The translations under genes and the position numbers were made by a program. The notes under the pieces were generated by a model, which ran no database searches, was not told the DNA's origin, and saw only the letters and a list, made by a program, of their open reading frames with translations. DNA of 64,000 nucleotides from Verrucomicrobiota bacterium (GTDB taxonomy: Bacteria; Verrucomicrobiota; Verrucomicrobiia; Opitutales; Opitutaceae), in assembly GCA_023430565.1 (NCBI GenBank), contig JAEZAD010000021.1, positions 21,790-85,789 of the forward strand, written 5' to 3'. Of this stretch, positions 44,284-54,191 are shown one piece after another; within the stretch, counting starts at the first letter, position 1; every line of letters starts with the position of its first letter.

Positions 44284-45774
44284 ATGTCACATTCCTTGCG
44301 ATCTTTTGTTCTACTCGCGGCGACGGTCGCCGTTGCGTCCGGATTTGCCCAACCGGCGTCGACTTCTGCTCCCGCTCCCGCCGCCCGCCCGGTCCCGCCG
44401 TGGCAGCTAAGTCCGGAAGAGCGCGCGCGCCTGAACCGCCTCAACAGCGAGGATCAGGCCGACATGATGGCGCAGCTCGGCATCACGAAGCTTCGCCCCG
44501 GCCGCAACGCAAGCACGGAGCCGGGCACGCCGAATCCGGCGAATTACGATCAGAGCCGCGCGAATCCGTTTCCGGATTATCCGGAACTGCTCGTGGCGAA
44601 GGACGGCACGAAGATCACGACGGCCGAGCTGTGGGAGAAGAAACGCCGGCCGGAGATCGTGGAGGATTTCGAAAGTGAAGTCGTCGGTCGCGTGCCGGCG
44701 AATGTCCCTTCGGTGCGCTGGGAAGTTACGGAGACCGTGGAGACGACCGTGGGCGATATTCCTGTCGTCGCCAAACAAGTGATCGGGCATGTCGACAATT
44801 CGGCGCACCCGGCGATCACAGTCGACATCAAGATGGCCGTCGTCACGCCGGCGCGTTCCACGTCGCCGGTTCCCGTGCTGATGATGTTCGGCTCGGGAAA
44901 TCTGCCGGGCGTCGATCCACGGTGGCCCCCGTGGGCGAACAATCCGGAACCGGTCGATCCGCCATCGCAAGAGCAGCTCATCGCGGCGGGGTGGGGCTAT
45001 GTTTCGATCAGCCCGCAGAGCATTCAGGCGGACAATGGCGCGGGACTCACGAGCGGCATCATCGGGCTCACGAACAAGGGTGAGCGCCGCAAGCCGGAGG
45101 ACTGGGGGGCGCTGCGCGCGTGGGCGTGGGGCGCGGCGCGTGGTCTCGATTTTCTCGAAACGTATCCGGCGGTGGACGCGAAGCGCGTCGGCATCGAAGG
45201 GGTATCGCGCTACGGCAAGGCGGCGCTTGTCACGATGGCGTTCGAGCCGCGTTTTGCGATGGTGCTGGTCGGGTCTTCGGGCGAAGGCGGCGCGAAACCG
45301 CACCGGCGCCACTTTGGCGAAGCGGTGGAAAACCTGACCGCGTCCGGGCAGTTTCACTGGATGGCGGGCAACTTTTTGAAATACGGCGCGGAGGAGTCGT
45401 CGTTCGGCCGCAAGGACGCCGGCGACATTCCCGTCGATGCGCACCAGTTGATCGCGCTGTGTGCGCCCCGGCCGACGTTCATCAGCTATGGCATTCCCGA
45501 AAAAGGTGACGCCAACTGGCTCGATCAGCAGGGCAGCTACATGGCGACCGTCGCCGCGGGCCCGGCGTTTCGCCTGCTTGGCGCGCGCGACCTCGGGGTG
45601 AAGGAGGATTATCGCGTCGCGAAAATGCCGCCCGTCAACACCGACCTCCTCGACGGACATCTGGCCTGGCGCCAGCATGACGGCGGGCACGAGTCGCGTT
45701 CGAACATGAAGCACTTCATCGCGTGGGCGAACAAGCTGTTCGGCCACACGCCGCCCGCGGGAGCCTCGCACTGA
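44284..45774 (+). CDS. CE15 glucuronoyl esterase, secreted
   Basis: 496 aa from ATG 44284. It cleaves ester bonds between lignin alcohols and the 4-O-methylglucuronic acid side chains of xylan. Signal peptide [20 protein letters not shown]. The CE15 nucleophile motif GVSRYGK has Ser 308, the acidic residue is probably Glu 334 in GSSGEGGAK, and His 469 in HDGGHESR completes the triad. Residues 210-280 hold the family's insert seen in bacterial members. With GH10 and GH30 nearby it fits glucuronoxylan breakdown. Divergent from GH3. Confidence 0.88.
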   Translation: MSHSLRSFVLLAATVAVASGFAQPASTSAPAPAARPVPPWQLSPEERARLNRLNSEDQADMMAQLGITKLRPGRNASTEPGTPNPANYDQSRANPFPDYPELLVAKDGTKITTAELWEKKRRPEIVEDFESEVVGRVPANVPSVRWEVTETVETTVGDIPVVAKQVIGHVDNSAHPAITVDIKMAVVTPARSTSPVPVLMMFGSGNLPGVDPRWPPWANNPEPVDPPSQEQLIAAGWGYVSISPQSIQADNGAGLTSGIIGLTNKGERRKPEDWGALRAWAWGAARGLDFLETYPAVDAKRVGIEGVSRYGKAALVTMAFEPRFAMVLVGSSGEGGAKPHRRHFGEAVENLTASGQFHWMAGNFLKYGAEESSFGRKDAGDIPVDAHQLIALCAPRPTFISYGIPEKGDANWLDQQGSYMATVAAGPAFRLLGARDLGVKEDYRVAKMPPVNTDLLDGHLAWRQHDGGHESRSNMKHFIAWANKLFGHTPPAGASH

Positions 45775-45817
45775 TGCAGTGCGTTGCGGCGGGCGTGAAT
45801 CGGCGTTACGTCGCCGG

Positions 45818-46711
45818 ATGAATCCTGCGCCTTCTTCATCCGATCCGAACGCTGCGCGGAGCGGCGAATTTTCGTTGGCACCGGACTGCCGGGTTTACCG
45901 GCTCGGCTTCGGTGCGATGCGCATCACGGGTCCCGGCATCTGGGGCGATCCGCCGGATCCGGCGGCGGCGAGGCGGCTGTTGCGGCGCGTGGTCGAGTTG
46001 GGTGTCAATTTTATCGATACGGCGGATTCGTATGGCCCCGAGGTGAGCGAACGGCTCATCGCGGAGGCGCTTCATCCGTATCCGGCGGGATTGGTGATCG
46101 CGACGAAGGGGGGCCTCACGCGGCAGGGCCCCGAGCGTTGGGCGCCGGTCGGGCGCGGCGAATACCTGCAGCAGTGCGTCGAAATGAGCCTTCGTCGCCT
46201 GCGCCTCGATTGCATCGAGCTTTATCAGCTGCATCGCATCGATCCGCGCGTGCCCGTGGAGGAAACGCTCGGCGCGCTCAAATCGCTGCAGCAGGCCGGG
46301 AAGATTCGCCATGTCGGATTGTCGGAGGTGTCGGTCGAGGAAATCGAGCGGGCACGGCGCATCCTGCCGATCGTGAGCGTGCAAAACCTCTACAACCTCG
46401 GCAACCGCCAGAGCGAAGCGGTGCTCAACTATTGCGAGCAACACCGGCTCGGCTTCATCCCGTGGTTCCCGATAGCGGCCGGCGATCTGACGAAGCCCGG
46501 CGGTCCGCTCGACCAGATCGCGAAACGGCACGGAGCCACTGTCGGACAACTCGCGCTCGCGTGGCTGTTGCACCGCTCGCCTGTCATGCTGCCGATCCCC
46601 GGCACTTCTTCGCTCGCGCATCTGGAAGAGAATGTCGGTGCGGCCGAATTGAGGCTGTCGGACGAAGTCTGGCTCGAGGTCGAAAAGACCGCGCGTTCGC
46701 TCGTGAGCTGA
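45818..46711 (+). CDS. Aldo/keto reductase
   Basis: 297 aa from ATG 45818. NADPH-dependent reductase of the AKR superfamily. Catalytic residues are in the usual places: Asp and Tyr in [11 protein letters not shown], Lys in VIATKGG, and His in [10 protein letters not shown]. The C-terminal [13 protein letters not shown] binds the cofactor. It resembles the YdbC/pyridoxal-reductase-like branch. It follows the CE15 gene by 43 bp on the same strand and may be cotranscribed, so it could reduce sugar or lignin-derived aldehydes; the substrate is unknown. Confidence 0.85.
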   Translation: MNPAPSSSDPNAARSGEFSLAPDCRVYRLGFGAMRITGPGIWGDPPDPAAARRLLRRVVELGVNFIDTADSYGPEVSERLIAEALHPYPAGLVIATKGGLTRQGPERWAPVGRGEYLQQCVEMSLRRLRLDCIELYQLHRIDPRVPVEETLGALKSLQQAGKIRHVGLSEVSVEEIERARRILPIVSVQNLYNLGNRQSEAVLNYCEQHRLGFIPWFPIAAGDLTKPGGPLDQIAKRHGATVGQLALAWLLHRSPVMLPIPGTSSLAHLEENVGAAELRLSDEVWLEVEKTARSLVS

Positions 46712-46857
46712 CCCATCCGGGCCCAACGAATCAGGGCAAAATTCCCATGGGCACGGGGGGAGCTGGCCCCGTGGCGAGGTCGCTTCAGCGGGGTAGGTTG
46801 GGGCGTTTGGTTCACTCCGAGCCGAACGCTGCAAAATCATCAACCGAAAGGAATCCC

Positions 46858-47304
46858 ATGAAACCGACGACCACTCGGTCCCCAATGTTGGCTGGCGCTC
46901 TCTCCCTCCTGCTGGTGCCCGTCGCGTTTGCCGGCGGCGACAAGGACAAGAAGTTCTCGAAGATGGATACGGACGGCGACGGACGCATTTCCCGCACGGA
47001 GCACATGGCCGGTGCACAGCGGATGTTCGCCGAGATGGATGCCAATCGCGATGGCACGGTCACCGCCACCGAGATGGAATCGAAGAAAGAGATGAAGCAC
47101 GGCGAACACGCTCGCAACGAGATGTCGGCGGGCGAAAAAATCCGCGAAATCGACCAAAATTCCGACGGCCAGCTCACGTCCGTGGAGCATGTGAACGGCG
47201 CGGAAAAGATGTTCGCGAAGATGGATGCCGACAACGACGGCTACCTGACGAAAGAAGAGATGAAGTCCGGCCACAAAACGAAGATGAAGAAGCGCGACTC
47301 GTAA
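46858..47304 (+). CDS. Secreted EF-hand protein 1
   Basis: 148 aa from ATG 46858. Signal peptide through VPVAFA. Four calcium-binding loops can be read: DTDGDGRISRTE, DANRDGTVTATE, DQNSDGQLTSVE and DADNDGYLTKEE. The C-terminus is Lys-rich. Calmodulin-like periplasmic or extracellular proteins of this type may buffer or sense Ca2+; no partner domain is present. A strong terminator follows 25 bp after the stop. The next plus-strand gene encodes a closely similar protein, so this is a tandem duplication. Confidence 0.88.
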   Translation: MKPTTTRSPMLAGALSLLLVPVAFAGGDKDKKFSKMDTDGDGRISRTEHMAGAQRMFAEMDANRDGTVTATEMESKKEMKHGEHARNEMSAGEKIREIDQNSDGQLTSVEHVNGAEKMFAKMDADNDGYLTKEEMKSGHKTKMKKRDS

Positions 47305-47329
47305 CCGCGCTTCCTGGCAAAGTTGTTGC

Positions 47330-47357
47330 GCCCGCGGGATTACCCGCGGGCTTTTTT
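47330..47357 (+). terminator. Rho-independent terminator after EF-hand protein 1
   Basis: Perfect 9-bp stem GCCCGCGGG/CCCGCGGGC with an ATTA loop, followed by TTTTTT. Confidence 0.92.
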
Positions 47358-47551
47358 GCGCGCGAGCCTTTCCAAGCTGACGCGGGAACGTATCCACGGC
47401 GGAAGGACCTCCGTGAGGGCTCAGGGTCAGTTTCCCACCCGGAGTGCGGGACCAAGCCCCGTAGCATTCGGAGTCTGGAGGCGTAGGGTGTCGACACGGG
47501 GAAGGTGCAATGCCTTTCGCTGCACGAATCACATAAACAGAGGAGAATCCT

Positions 47552-47974
47552 ATGAAAACTCATCCTGGCCGAGCGTTGGCAATTACCGTTCCGTTGCTCA
47601 TCCTCCCACTCGCTTTTGCCGGCAGCCCGGAGAAGTTCGAGGCGATGGACGCAGATGGCGATGGCAAGATCTCGCGCGCCGAGCACCGGAATGCCGCTGA
47701 GAAGATGTTCAAGCAGATGGACAAGAATCGCGACGGCGTCGTCTCTTCCAAAGAGCTGCGGGCGGCGACCGAGACTACGGACGGCACCGGCGTCGCGATC
47801 CGCGAACGTTTGAGGAAAATGGACCGGAACGCCGACGGACGCATCACCGACTCGGAGCATTCCTCCGCGTCTTACACGATGTTCTCTGACTTCGACACGG
47901 ACAACGACCGCTTCCTGAGCGCACAAGAGCTGGAGGCGGGGCACGAGAGGGCGATGAAGGAAGAGAACTCATAA
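47552..47974 (+). CDS. Secreted EF-hand protein 2
   Basis: 140 aa. Signal peptide MKTHPGRALAITVPLLILPL, cut after AFA. Four EF-hand loops: DADGDGKISRAE, DKNRDGVVSSKE, DRNADGRITDSE and DTDNDRFLSAQE. In the fourth loop the usual Gly at position 6 is Arg, so that site may bind calcium weakly. It differs from its upstream paralogue in the linker (TETTDGTG) and charge. Preceded by a 194-bp leader region after the upstream terminator in which I see no recognisable riboswitch, so it has its own promoter. AGAGGAG lies before the ATG. Confidence 0.88.
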   Translation: MKTHPGRALAITVPLLILPLAFAGSPEKFEAMDADGDGKISRAEHRNAAEKMFKQMDKNRDGVVSSKELRAATETTDGTGVAIRERLRKMDRNADGRITDSEHSSASYTMFSDFDTDNDRFLSAQELEAGHERAMKEENS

Positions 47975-47995
47975 CGCATTGTCGGTTTTCACCGA

Positions 47996-48024
47996 GCCCG
48001 CGATCGAAAATCGCGGGCTTTTTG
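47996..48024 (+). terminator. Rho-independent terminator after EF-hand protein 2
   Basis: Perfect 9-bp stem GCCCGCGAT/ATCGCGGGC with a 5-nt loop, followed by TTTTT. Confidence 0.92.
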
Positions 48025-48097
48025 TTTTGCACCTCGCCGTGTGTCATCCCGGAAAACACGCCTTGTTGCGCGGAAGGATTCGCGCGATAGCTGGGGC

Positions 48098-49126
48098 ATG
48101 AGCTACGCCCCCGCCGAGAGCCGCTATCAAACCATGACCTATCGCCGCTGCGGCCGCAGCGGGCTGAAGCTGCCGACGATCTCACTCGGCTTGTGGCACA
48201 ATTTCGGCGGGGCGACGCCGACCGAAAACGCCCGCGCGATGTGTCGGCGGGCTTTCGATGTCGGCATCACGCATTTCGATCTGGCGAACAATTACGGGCC
48301 GCCGCCCGGTTCGGCGGAAAGTAATTTCGGCGAGATTCTGCGCACCGACTTCGCGGCGCTGCGCGACGAACTCATCATCTCGACGAAGGCAGGTTATCTG
48401 ATGTGGCCCGGACCCTATGGCGAGTGGGGCACGCGAAAATATCTGACGGCGAGCCTCGACCAGAGCCTGAAGCGCATGGGGCTCGATTACGTGGATATTT
48501 TCTACTCGCACCGTTTCGACCCGAACACGCCGCTGGACGAAACGATGGGCGCGCTCGATCGCGCGCTGCGTTCCGGCAAGGCGCTCTACGTCGGAATTTC
48601 GTCCTACAACAGCCGGCGCACGAAGGAAGCGGCGGCGTTGCTGAAGGAATTCGGTCACCGCTGCCTAATTCACCAGCCGAGCTATTCGATGCTCAATCGC
48701 TGGGTCGAAACCGACGGCCTGCTCGACACGCTCGAGCACGAAGGGATCGGCTGCATCGCATTTTCGCCGCTCGCGCAGGGCATGCTCACCAACAAATACC
48801 TCGCCGGTCAACCGGCCGACAGTCGGGCGAAAGCGAACAGCTCGCTGAAGAGCGATTTTCTTTCGGACGAAAACCTGGCCAACATCCGCGCGCTGAACGA
48901 ACTCGCGCAAGAGCGCGGCCAGACGCTCGCGCAGATGGCGATTGCGTGGGTGCTGCGCAAGCCGCAGGTCACGTCGGCGTTGATCGGCGCCAGCCGCGTG
49001 TCGCAGATCGAGGATTGCGTGGGGGCGTTGAAGAACACGGCGTTTTCGTCGGACGAGCTGGCGCGGATCGACCGGCACGCGAAGGACGGCGACATCAATC
49101 TCTGGGCGGCATCGAGCGCCGCGTGA
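48098..49126 (+). CDS. Aldo/keto reductase, YghZ-like (L-glyceraldehyde 3-phosphate reductase type)
   Basis: 342 aa from ATG 48098. The N-terminus (RYQTMTYRRCGRSGLKLPTI, then SLGLWHNFG) closely resembles E. coli YghZ, which reduces L-glyceraldehyde 3-phosphate and methylglyoxal. Catalytic Asp/Tyr in FDLANNYGPPPG, Lys in IISTKAGYLMWPGPYG and His in YSHRFDPNTP are present; the C-terminal GASRVSQIEDCV binds NADP. The frame is open 19 codons upstream but the family start fits 48098. It is a monocistronic gene after the EF-hand terminator. Confidence 0.88.
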   Translation: MSYAPAESRYQTMTYRRCGRSGLKLPTISLGLWHNFGGATPTENARAMCRRAFDVGITHFDLANNYGPPPGSAESNFGEILRTDFAALRDELIISTKAGYLMWPGPYGEWGTRKYLTASLDQSLKRMGLDYVDIFYSHRFDPNTPLDETMGALDRALRSGKALYVGISSYNSRRTKEAAALLKEFGHRCLIHQPSYSMLNRWVETDGLLDTLEHEGIGCIAFSPLAQGMLTNKYLAGQPADSRAKANSSLKSDFLSDENLANIRALNELAQERGQTLAQMAIAWVLRKPQVTSALIGASRVSQIEDCVGALKNTAFSSDELARIDRHAKDGDINLWAASSAA

Positions 49127-49148
49127 TTCTCGGGCCAATCCCGCACGC

Positions 49149-51653
49149 CTAGATTCGACCATCGGGCGGCAGGAGTTCGCTCGCGAGCGACTGCAGCTGC
49201 GGATCGGGCCAGTCGACGCCGAAGCGCCGCGAAAGCACCAACAAGAGGTTGAGGGATCCGGGTGTGAGCCGGCGAAGAGCGGGCGCATCCAAGCTTTGGA
49301 GCGTCTCGGTTAAGAACGATCGCGCTTCGGCTGTGCGTCCGATCAGGGCGAAGAGCGCGATGAAATCGACCCGATCCTCGGCCTCGAGCGCGTGACGCTG
49401 ATCGAGGAGGCGATCCACGCGTGCGATCGCGGCGGAAACACCGGCCGCGTTCTGTGCGGCGAACTGCACGCGCCCGAGCGACACCTGCGACGCGAGATTC
49501 GAAGCGTGCTCTTCGAGCTCGGGGATCAACTCGCGCGCGGCCTGCAGTTGCCCGCGATAAAGCCGATGGCGCGCGTCGCGCACGAGCACGTGTTCGGGAC
49601 GGGTGCGGCCCGTCACCTCGAAGATTGCGATGCGCTCGTTCGCGAACGCGGGCAGTGGCGGCAAATGGTCCGGCAGGAGTTGCAGCCAGGGAGGCACGGC
49701 CGAGGACCGCAGCAACTCGAGCCCGAAAGCCGGGCCGTCCAAGGGCTCGTCACGGGAGAGGCCGCGCGAGAGGCGAATGTAGGGCTCCACAAAATCGTCC
49801 CACGAAACGAAAACCAGATGAGTTATATTGGCGGCCTTCACCAGCCGATGCGCTTCGTCCGGGCTTTTTGCGGCGAGGATCGCCGCGGCGCGTTTCAAGC
49901 CGTCCAAATTTTCCCAATACGCTGTCCCGAGACCGTGAGCGCTGGCGAAGTAGATCATTCGCGAGGTCGTCGCAGGGCTGCTCAAGACGACGAGTGGGCC
50001 GGCGCCCGCGCGTTGCCGCAGCGAATGCGCGAGGTCGCGCTCGGCGAGGCTGAGGATGTGGTCGCGATCGAGAACCGGACCGCGAGTCGTCCCCTGGACG
50101 GTCAGGAACAATCCCGGCGCGAACGCGGCGGCGCCGATCCACCAGACAGCGATGCGTTGCCAGCGCTTCGCGGTTGCGCCGGCGAGCAGCGCCGGGGCGA
50201 GCGCGACGACGCCGAACAGAAATCCGTAGCCCACCGTCCACCAGCGCAGCTCCTTGAAAGCCATCGCCCAAAACAGCGCTGCGGCGGCGAGCGGCAGCGC
50301 GACGACTGCTGCGCCAACGCGCAGCGACGTCCTGGCCAAGACGCCGCCCAGAGCGAGCGGGACGAGGAGCATCGGCAGGCAGGAGGCGACGGTTGTTGCG
50401 TTCCAGCCGGTTCGACGCACGGCGGTGACCAGGCTTTGAAACTCCGGCGTATACTCGTGACTCAAGGACCAGAGAAACGGGTCGGACACCGCGAAGACCC
50501 GAGATCCCGCGACAGCGATCACAACCACAGGCGAAATCATAGCGGCGATGCCGGCGGCCAGGCGATACGGTGAACCGAGGTTGAACGACGAACTGCCGGA
50601 AAGTCGGGCCGCCGCCCATGCGAGCACTTCTCCCGCGCCGAGCCAGGCGAGCGCATACAGCGGATGGTTGACCTCGAGTCGCCAGCCGAGATGCGACGGA
50701 AAGTATTCCACGACGTAACAACAAAAGGCCGTGAGGCCGCCGACTGCGCTCCACCGGCGCCAGAGTCCGGGATCGAAGACAGCGTCGGATGTTTTTCGTC
50801 CGATCCACGCGCTCGCAAGCGCGCCGAGTGCGAGGCCGAGGAACACCGGGATCAAACTGACCGCGCTCACCCAAAGTCCAATCCCGCCGGCCACCGCCGA
50901 AAACGTGAAGGCCCGTCGAGCCTGCGCTGACGTTGGCAGCCAACCCAGATTGGGTGTCGCAGCGGAGCTTTTGTCGCGCGACCAACCCGCTCCGCCCCCG
51001 ATCACAAAAAACAGCGCAGCCATCGCGCAGAGTTGGATGAGGCCGTGATGGTCGGGATTGTCCGGCGCGAAGAGCACGCGAAAAGGGGGCGAACCGGCCA
51101 GCGCGATCGCGAGCAGTGCGGCGCCCGGACCGCCAAAGCGCCGCGCGACCCAGGGCACCAAAATCGATAACAGCACCACGAGCAGGGCCGGGTTCGCGAA
51201 AAACGCGGACGTCTCCACCGCATGGGCCAGCGGCGTTCCCGTGAGGACGCGATCGACCAGCGCGGCGAGTCCGAGCCACCAGCGAAATGGCGACGCCCAG
51301 TGCACGGGACGGCCGAACGGGGCGTTGTCGTGTTCGACTTCGCGCACGCGCGTTTCGCCATCGGCGAGCATTTGTTGGGTCTGCGCGATCCAGTGCTGGC
51401 CGTCGACCCACCGCGCCGGGTAAAGGACGTGACGGCGGCCGTCGGCTAAACCGGTCGCCGAGGTGGGATCGACGCGCGGCGCGTGCACGGCCACTCCGTA
51501 GTTGGCGCTGACCTGACGAAAATGCTGCGCCTGACGAATCGCGTCCCACGTGACGAGCGTGATGGCCGCCAGCAGCGGCAGGATCCAGATTGCGGGATTC
51601 GACCGGTTTGCGGGCGGCGTCGATTCCGGAGGGAACGGCGCGGGGTCAGCCAT
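49149..51653 (-). CDS. Stt3-like GT-C membrane protein, putative oligosaccharyltransferase
   Basis: 834 aa. An N-terminal helix (IWILPLLAAITLVTWDAI) is followed by a large loop with WVDGQHWIAQTQQMLADGE and DNAPFGRPVHWASPFRWWL, then about eleven more helices to residue 520 and a soluble C-terminal region of about 300 residues. The acidic first loop and the DNPDHHGLIQL segment recall the DxD-like and DHH motifs of Stt3/PglB-type proteins, which transfer lipid-linked glycans to protein. The C-terminal part has TPR-like helices rather than a known sequon-binding WWDYG motif, so the acceptor is unclear. No glycan cluster adjoins it. Confidence 0.65.
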   Translation of the reverse strand: MADPAPFPPESTPPANRSNPAIWILPLLAAITLVTWDAIRQAQHFRQVSANYGVAVHAPRVDPTSATGLADGRRHVLYPARWVDGQHWIAQTQQMLADGETRVREVEHDNAPFGRPVHWASPFRWWLGLAALVDRVLTGTPLAHAVETSAFFANPALLVVLLSILVPWVARRFGGPGAALLAIALAGSPPFRVLFAPDNPDHHGLIQLCAMAALFFVIGGGAGWSRDKSSAATPNLGWLPTSAQARRAFTFSAVAGGIGLWVSAVSLIPVFLGLALGALASAWIGRKTSDAVFDPGLWRRWSAVGGLTAFCCYVVEYFPSHLGWRLEVNHPLYALAWLGAGEVLAWAAARLSGSSSFNLGSPYRLAAGIAAMISPVVVIAVAGSRVFAVSDPFLWSLSHEYTPEFQSLVTAVRRTGWNATTVASCLPMLLVPLALGGVLARTSLRVGAAVVALPLAAAALFWAMAFKELRWWTVGYGFLFGVVALAPALLAGATAKRWQRIAVWWIGAAAFAPGLFLTVQGTTRGPVLDRDHILSLAERDLAHSLRQRAGAGPLVVLSSPATTSRMIYFASAHGLGTAYWENLDGLKRAAAILAAKSPDEAHRLVKAANITHLVFVSWDDFVEPYIRLSRGLSRDEPLDGPAFGLELLRSSAVPPWLQLLPDHLPPLPAFANERIAIFEVTGRTRPEHVLVRDARHRLYRGQLQAARELIPELEEHASNLASQVSLGRVQFAAQNAAGVSAAIARVDRLLDQRHALEAEDRVDFIALFALIGRTAEARSFLTETLQSLDAPALRRLTPGSLNLLLVLSRRFGVDWPDPQLQSLASELLPPDGRI

Positions 51654-51703
51654 GCGCGCGAACTATTCGCGAACGCCGGGCGCCGTCGATTTGATTTCTG
51701 CGT

Positions 51704-54106
51704 TTAGTCGGCGCGCAAGGCGTCGAGCGGATCGAGCCGTGCGGCGCGACGGGCGGGAAGCCAGCACGCGACGATGGCGGCCAAGCCGACGGCGATCGCG
51801 GCAAGCGCGAGCGGCAGGGCGGTGATCCCGTCCATGCCGTAGACGAGCGATTTCAACGCGAACGACAGCGCGATGCTGCCGGCGAGTCCGAGCGCGAGTC
51901 CGACCGCGACCCATCGGCTGCCCTGCGCGAAAACCAGGCGAACGATGTCGCCTTTCAACGCCCCGATCGCCACGCGCACGCCGATCTCGCGCGTGCGTTG
52001 CTGCACGTGATAAGAAAGCGTGCCGTAAAGGCCGACGGCGACGAGCCCGAGGGCGGTCGCCATGAAAAAGTTAACGAGACCTGCGACCGCGCGCTGGCTC
52101 TGCGTGGCGGTGGCGACGACGTCGCGCATGGTCCGCACCTCTTTCAACGCGAGGTCACGGTCGATCGCGGCGAGCTCGCGACGCAGCATCGGGGCGAGCT
52201 GGCCGGCGGGCAGGGTGGTGCGCAGAACGAGGTGCACGTGCTGGCCCCAGTGACCTTCCGGCGTCGTATACATTTCGGGCTGAACCTCGGCGTCGGCGCC
52301 CCATTGTTTCACGTTTTCCACCACGCCGACGACGCGCGCGGTATACCAGGGTTTGCCGGGATTGTTGCCGCGGAGGATTTCGCCGAGGGGATCCTTATCG
52401 GGCCAGGCGCGCTCGACGAGCTGCCGGTTCACGACCACGCCACGGATGTCGCCTTCGCGGTCCTCGGGCGCGAGTCCGCGGCCTTGGAGGAGGCGCAGGC
52501 CCATGGCATTGAAATACTGTTCGGTGACGGAGGAGCGCTCGACCTGCATTCGCCGCTGGGTGGGATCGTAGGTCTCGTCGTTCACGAGCGCGTTGGTGTT
52601 GCTGCCGCCTTCGAGCGGGAGTTTCGATGTGAGCGCCGCGTGCGAAACACCGGGCAACGCCGCGAGTCGCTCCTCGAGCGCATACCAGAGCTTCACGCGG
52701 TCCTCGTTCTTGTCGTAGCGGGCGCCGCGCAACGCCACTTGCGCCGAAACGACGGCGTCGCTGGCCAGGAGTTGGTTTTCTTCGAGGAGACGAAGATAGC
52801 CGTGCGAAAAGAGCACGGCGCCGTTGACGAGCACGAAGGCGAGGGCGACCTGCGCGATGATGAGACCGCGCAGCATGCGGTGGCGTGCGCGCGAGCCCAC
52901 GGCGCCGCGGGCATCGGCGCGCATCACGCTGGCGACCGACGTGCGCATCGCGGCGAGCGCCGGCGGCACGCCCGCGAGCAGCGCGGTGAGGAGCGTCGCA
53001 CCGAGCGCAAAAACGAGGGCGGTCGCGTCGACGGAAATGGCGGCTTTGCGCGCTTCCGTGACGGGCGCGATCGCCCGGAGAATTTCGACGCCGCCGAAAG
53101 CGAGGCCAAGGCCGAGGGCGGCGCCGAGCAGGGCGAGCACGAGGCTTTCGGCAAGCGCCAACCGCACGAGGTCGCGGCGCGATGCACCCAATGCGACGCG
53201 CACGCCGAATTCTCCCTGCCGTCGCGTGCTGCGCGCGAGGAGCATGCTGGCGACATTGCCACACGCGACGAGCAGCACGAGCGCGACGGCGGTGAAGAGC
53301 GTCCAGACCTGCGCGCCGAGGTCCTTGGTCATTTCGTAGCGGAGCGGCCGGACGAGAAACGCCTTTTGCGTATTCGACTCCGGATACAGTTCGCCGAGCC
53401 GGCGGCCGATGGTTTTGATCTCCGCGTCGGCGGTGGCGACGTTCACGCCGTCGCGCAGACGGGCGAGACCGAGCAGGTAGTGGCTGTCGCGGCGGGTCCG
53501 ATCCTCTTCCGTGAACGGGTATGGCATCCAAAGCTGGCAGTCGGCGGTGCGCAGCCACGGGGAGACGAATTCGAACTCGCGCGGCATGACACCGACCACC
53601 GTGGCATCGGTGCCATTGAGCCGAAGGGAACGACCGATGGCCGAGCGATCGCCGCCGAACAGCTGCTGCCAAAGCGATTCGCTGAGAATCACGACGGGCG
53701 GCGCGCCGGGAGTGCCGTCGGACGGCTCGAAGAATCGCCCGAGCATGGGCTGGACGCCGAAAGCGCGCAGGACCTCGGCTGTGCTCGCGACGGCGTTGAC
53801 GGACTGGGCATTTTCGGCGCCGACGTTGACCGACTGCGGTTGATAGATACCGAACGCGCTAAAGCTCGTCGACTGTTCGTGGAGATCGAGAAAGTCGGCG
53901 GGCGAGAGCGGCCAACTATCGCCGGACCAGACGTGCACGAGTTGGTCCGCGTTCGGGTAGTGAAAAGGAGAAATGACGAGGGCACGCAGGGCGCTGAAAA
54001 TCGCGGTCGTCGATCCGATGCCGACCGCGAGCGTGAGAATAGCGATGACGGCGAAGCCGCGGGCCTTGGCGAGGGCGCGCAGGGAGAGGCGGAGGTCGGA
54101 AAGCAT
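51704..54106 (-). CDS. MacB/FtsX-type duplicated permease (ADOP family)
   Basis: 800 aa. Two copies of the MacB-type unit: helix at residues 18-40 (GFAVIAILTLAVGIGSTTAI), a periplasmic MacB_PCD domain (50-240), three FtsX helices (about 265-385), then a second helix (about 415-440), a second periplasmic domain and three FtsX helices to the C-terminus. This is the architecture of acidobacterial duplicated orphan permeases, which occur without a linked ATPase, as here. The role in efflux or lipoprotein handling is unknown. Ends in the usual LDPLDALRAD. Confidence 0.88.
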   Translation of the reverse strand: MLSDLRLSLRALAKARGFAVIAILTLAVGIGSTTAIFSALRALVISPFHYPNADQLVHVWSGDSWPLSPADFLDLHEQSTSFSAFGIYQPQSVNVGAENAQSVNAVASTAEVLRAFGVQPMLGRFFEPSDGTPGAPPVVILSESLWQQLFGGDRSAIGRSLRLNGTDATVVGVMPREFEFVSPWLRTADCQLWMPYPFTEEDRTRRDSHYLLGLARLRDGVNVATADAEIKTIGRRLGELYPESNTQKAFLVRPLRYEMTKDLGAQVWTLFTAVALVLLVACGNVASMLLARSTRRQGEFGVRVALGASRRDLVRLALAESLVLALLGAALGLGLAFGGVEILRAIAPVTEARKAAISVDATALVFALGATLLTALLAGVPPALAAMRTSVASVMRADARGAVGSRARHRMLRGLIIAQVALAFVLVNGAVLFSHGYLRLLEENQLLASDAVVSAQVALRGARYDKNEDRVKLWYALEERLAALPGVSHAALTSKLPLEGGSNTNALVNDETYDPTQRRMQVERSSVTEQYFNAMGLRLLQGRGLAPEDREGDIRGVVVNRQLVERAWPDKDPLGEILRGNNPGKPWYTARVVGVVENVKQWGADAEVQPEMYTTPEGHWGQHVHLVLRTTLPAGQLAPMLRRELAAIDRDLALKEVRTMRDVVATATQSQRAVAGLVNFFMATALGLVAVGLYGTLSYHVQQRTREIGVRVAIGALKGDIVRLVFAQGSRWVAVGLALGLAGSIALSFALKSLVYGMDGITALPLALAAIAVGLAAIVACWLPARRAARLDPLDALRAD

Positions 54107-54191
54107 GGTGGGTGAGCTTCCGACAAAACCCGCCGCAGGAGGAAAGGTTACCGCAATCTTTGAAAAGTCCGGCCGCGACGTTGGTCGCCGC

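Noticed and set aside
47358..47551. Riboswitch in the leader of EF-hand gene 2
   Set aside because: GC-rich hairpins are present but no conserved core of a known riboswitch class could be matched by eye.
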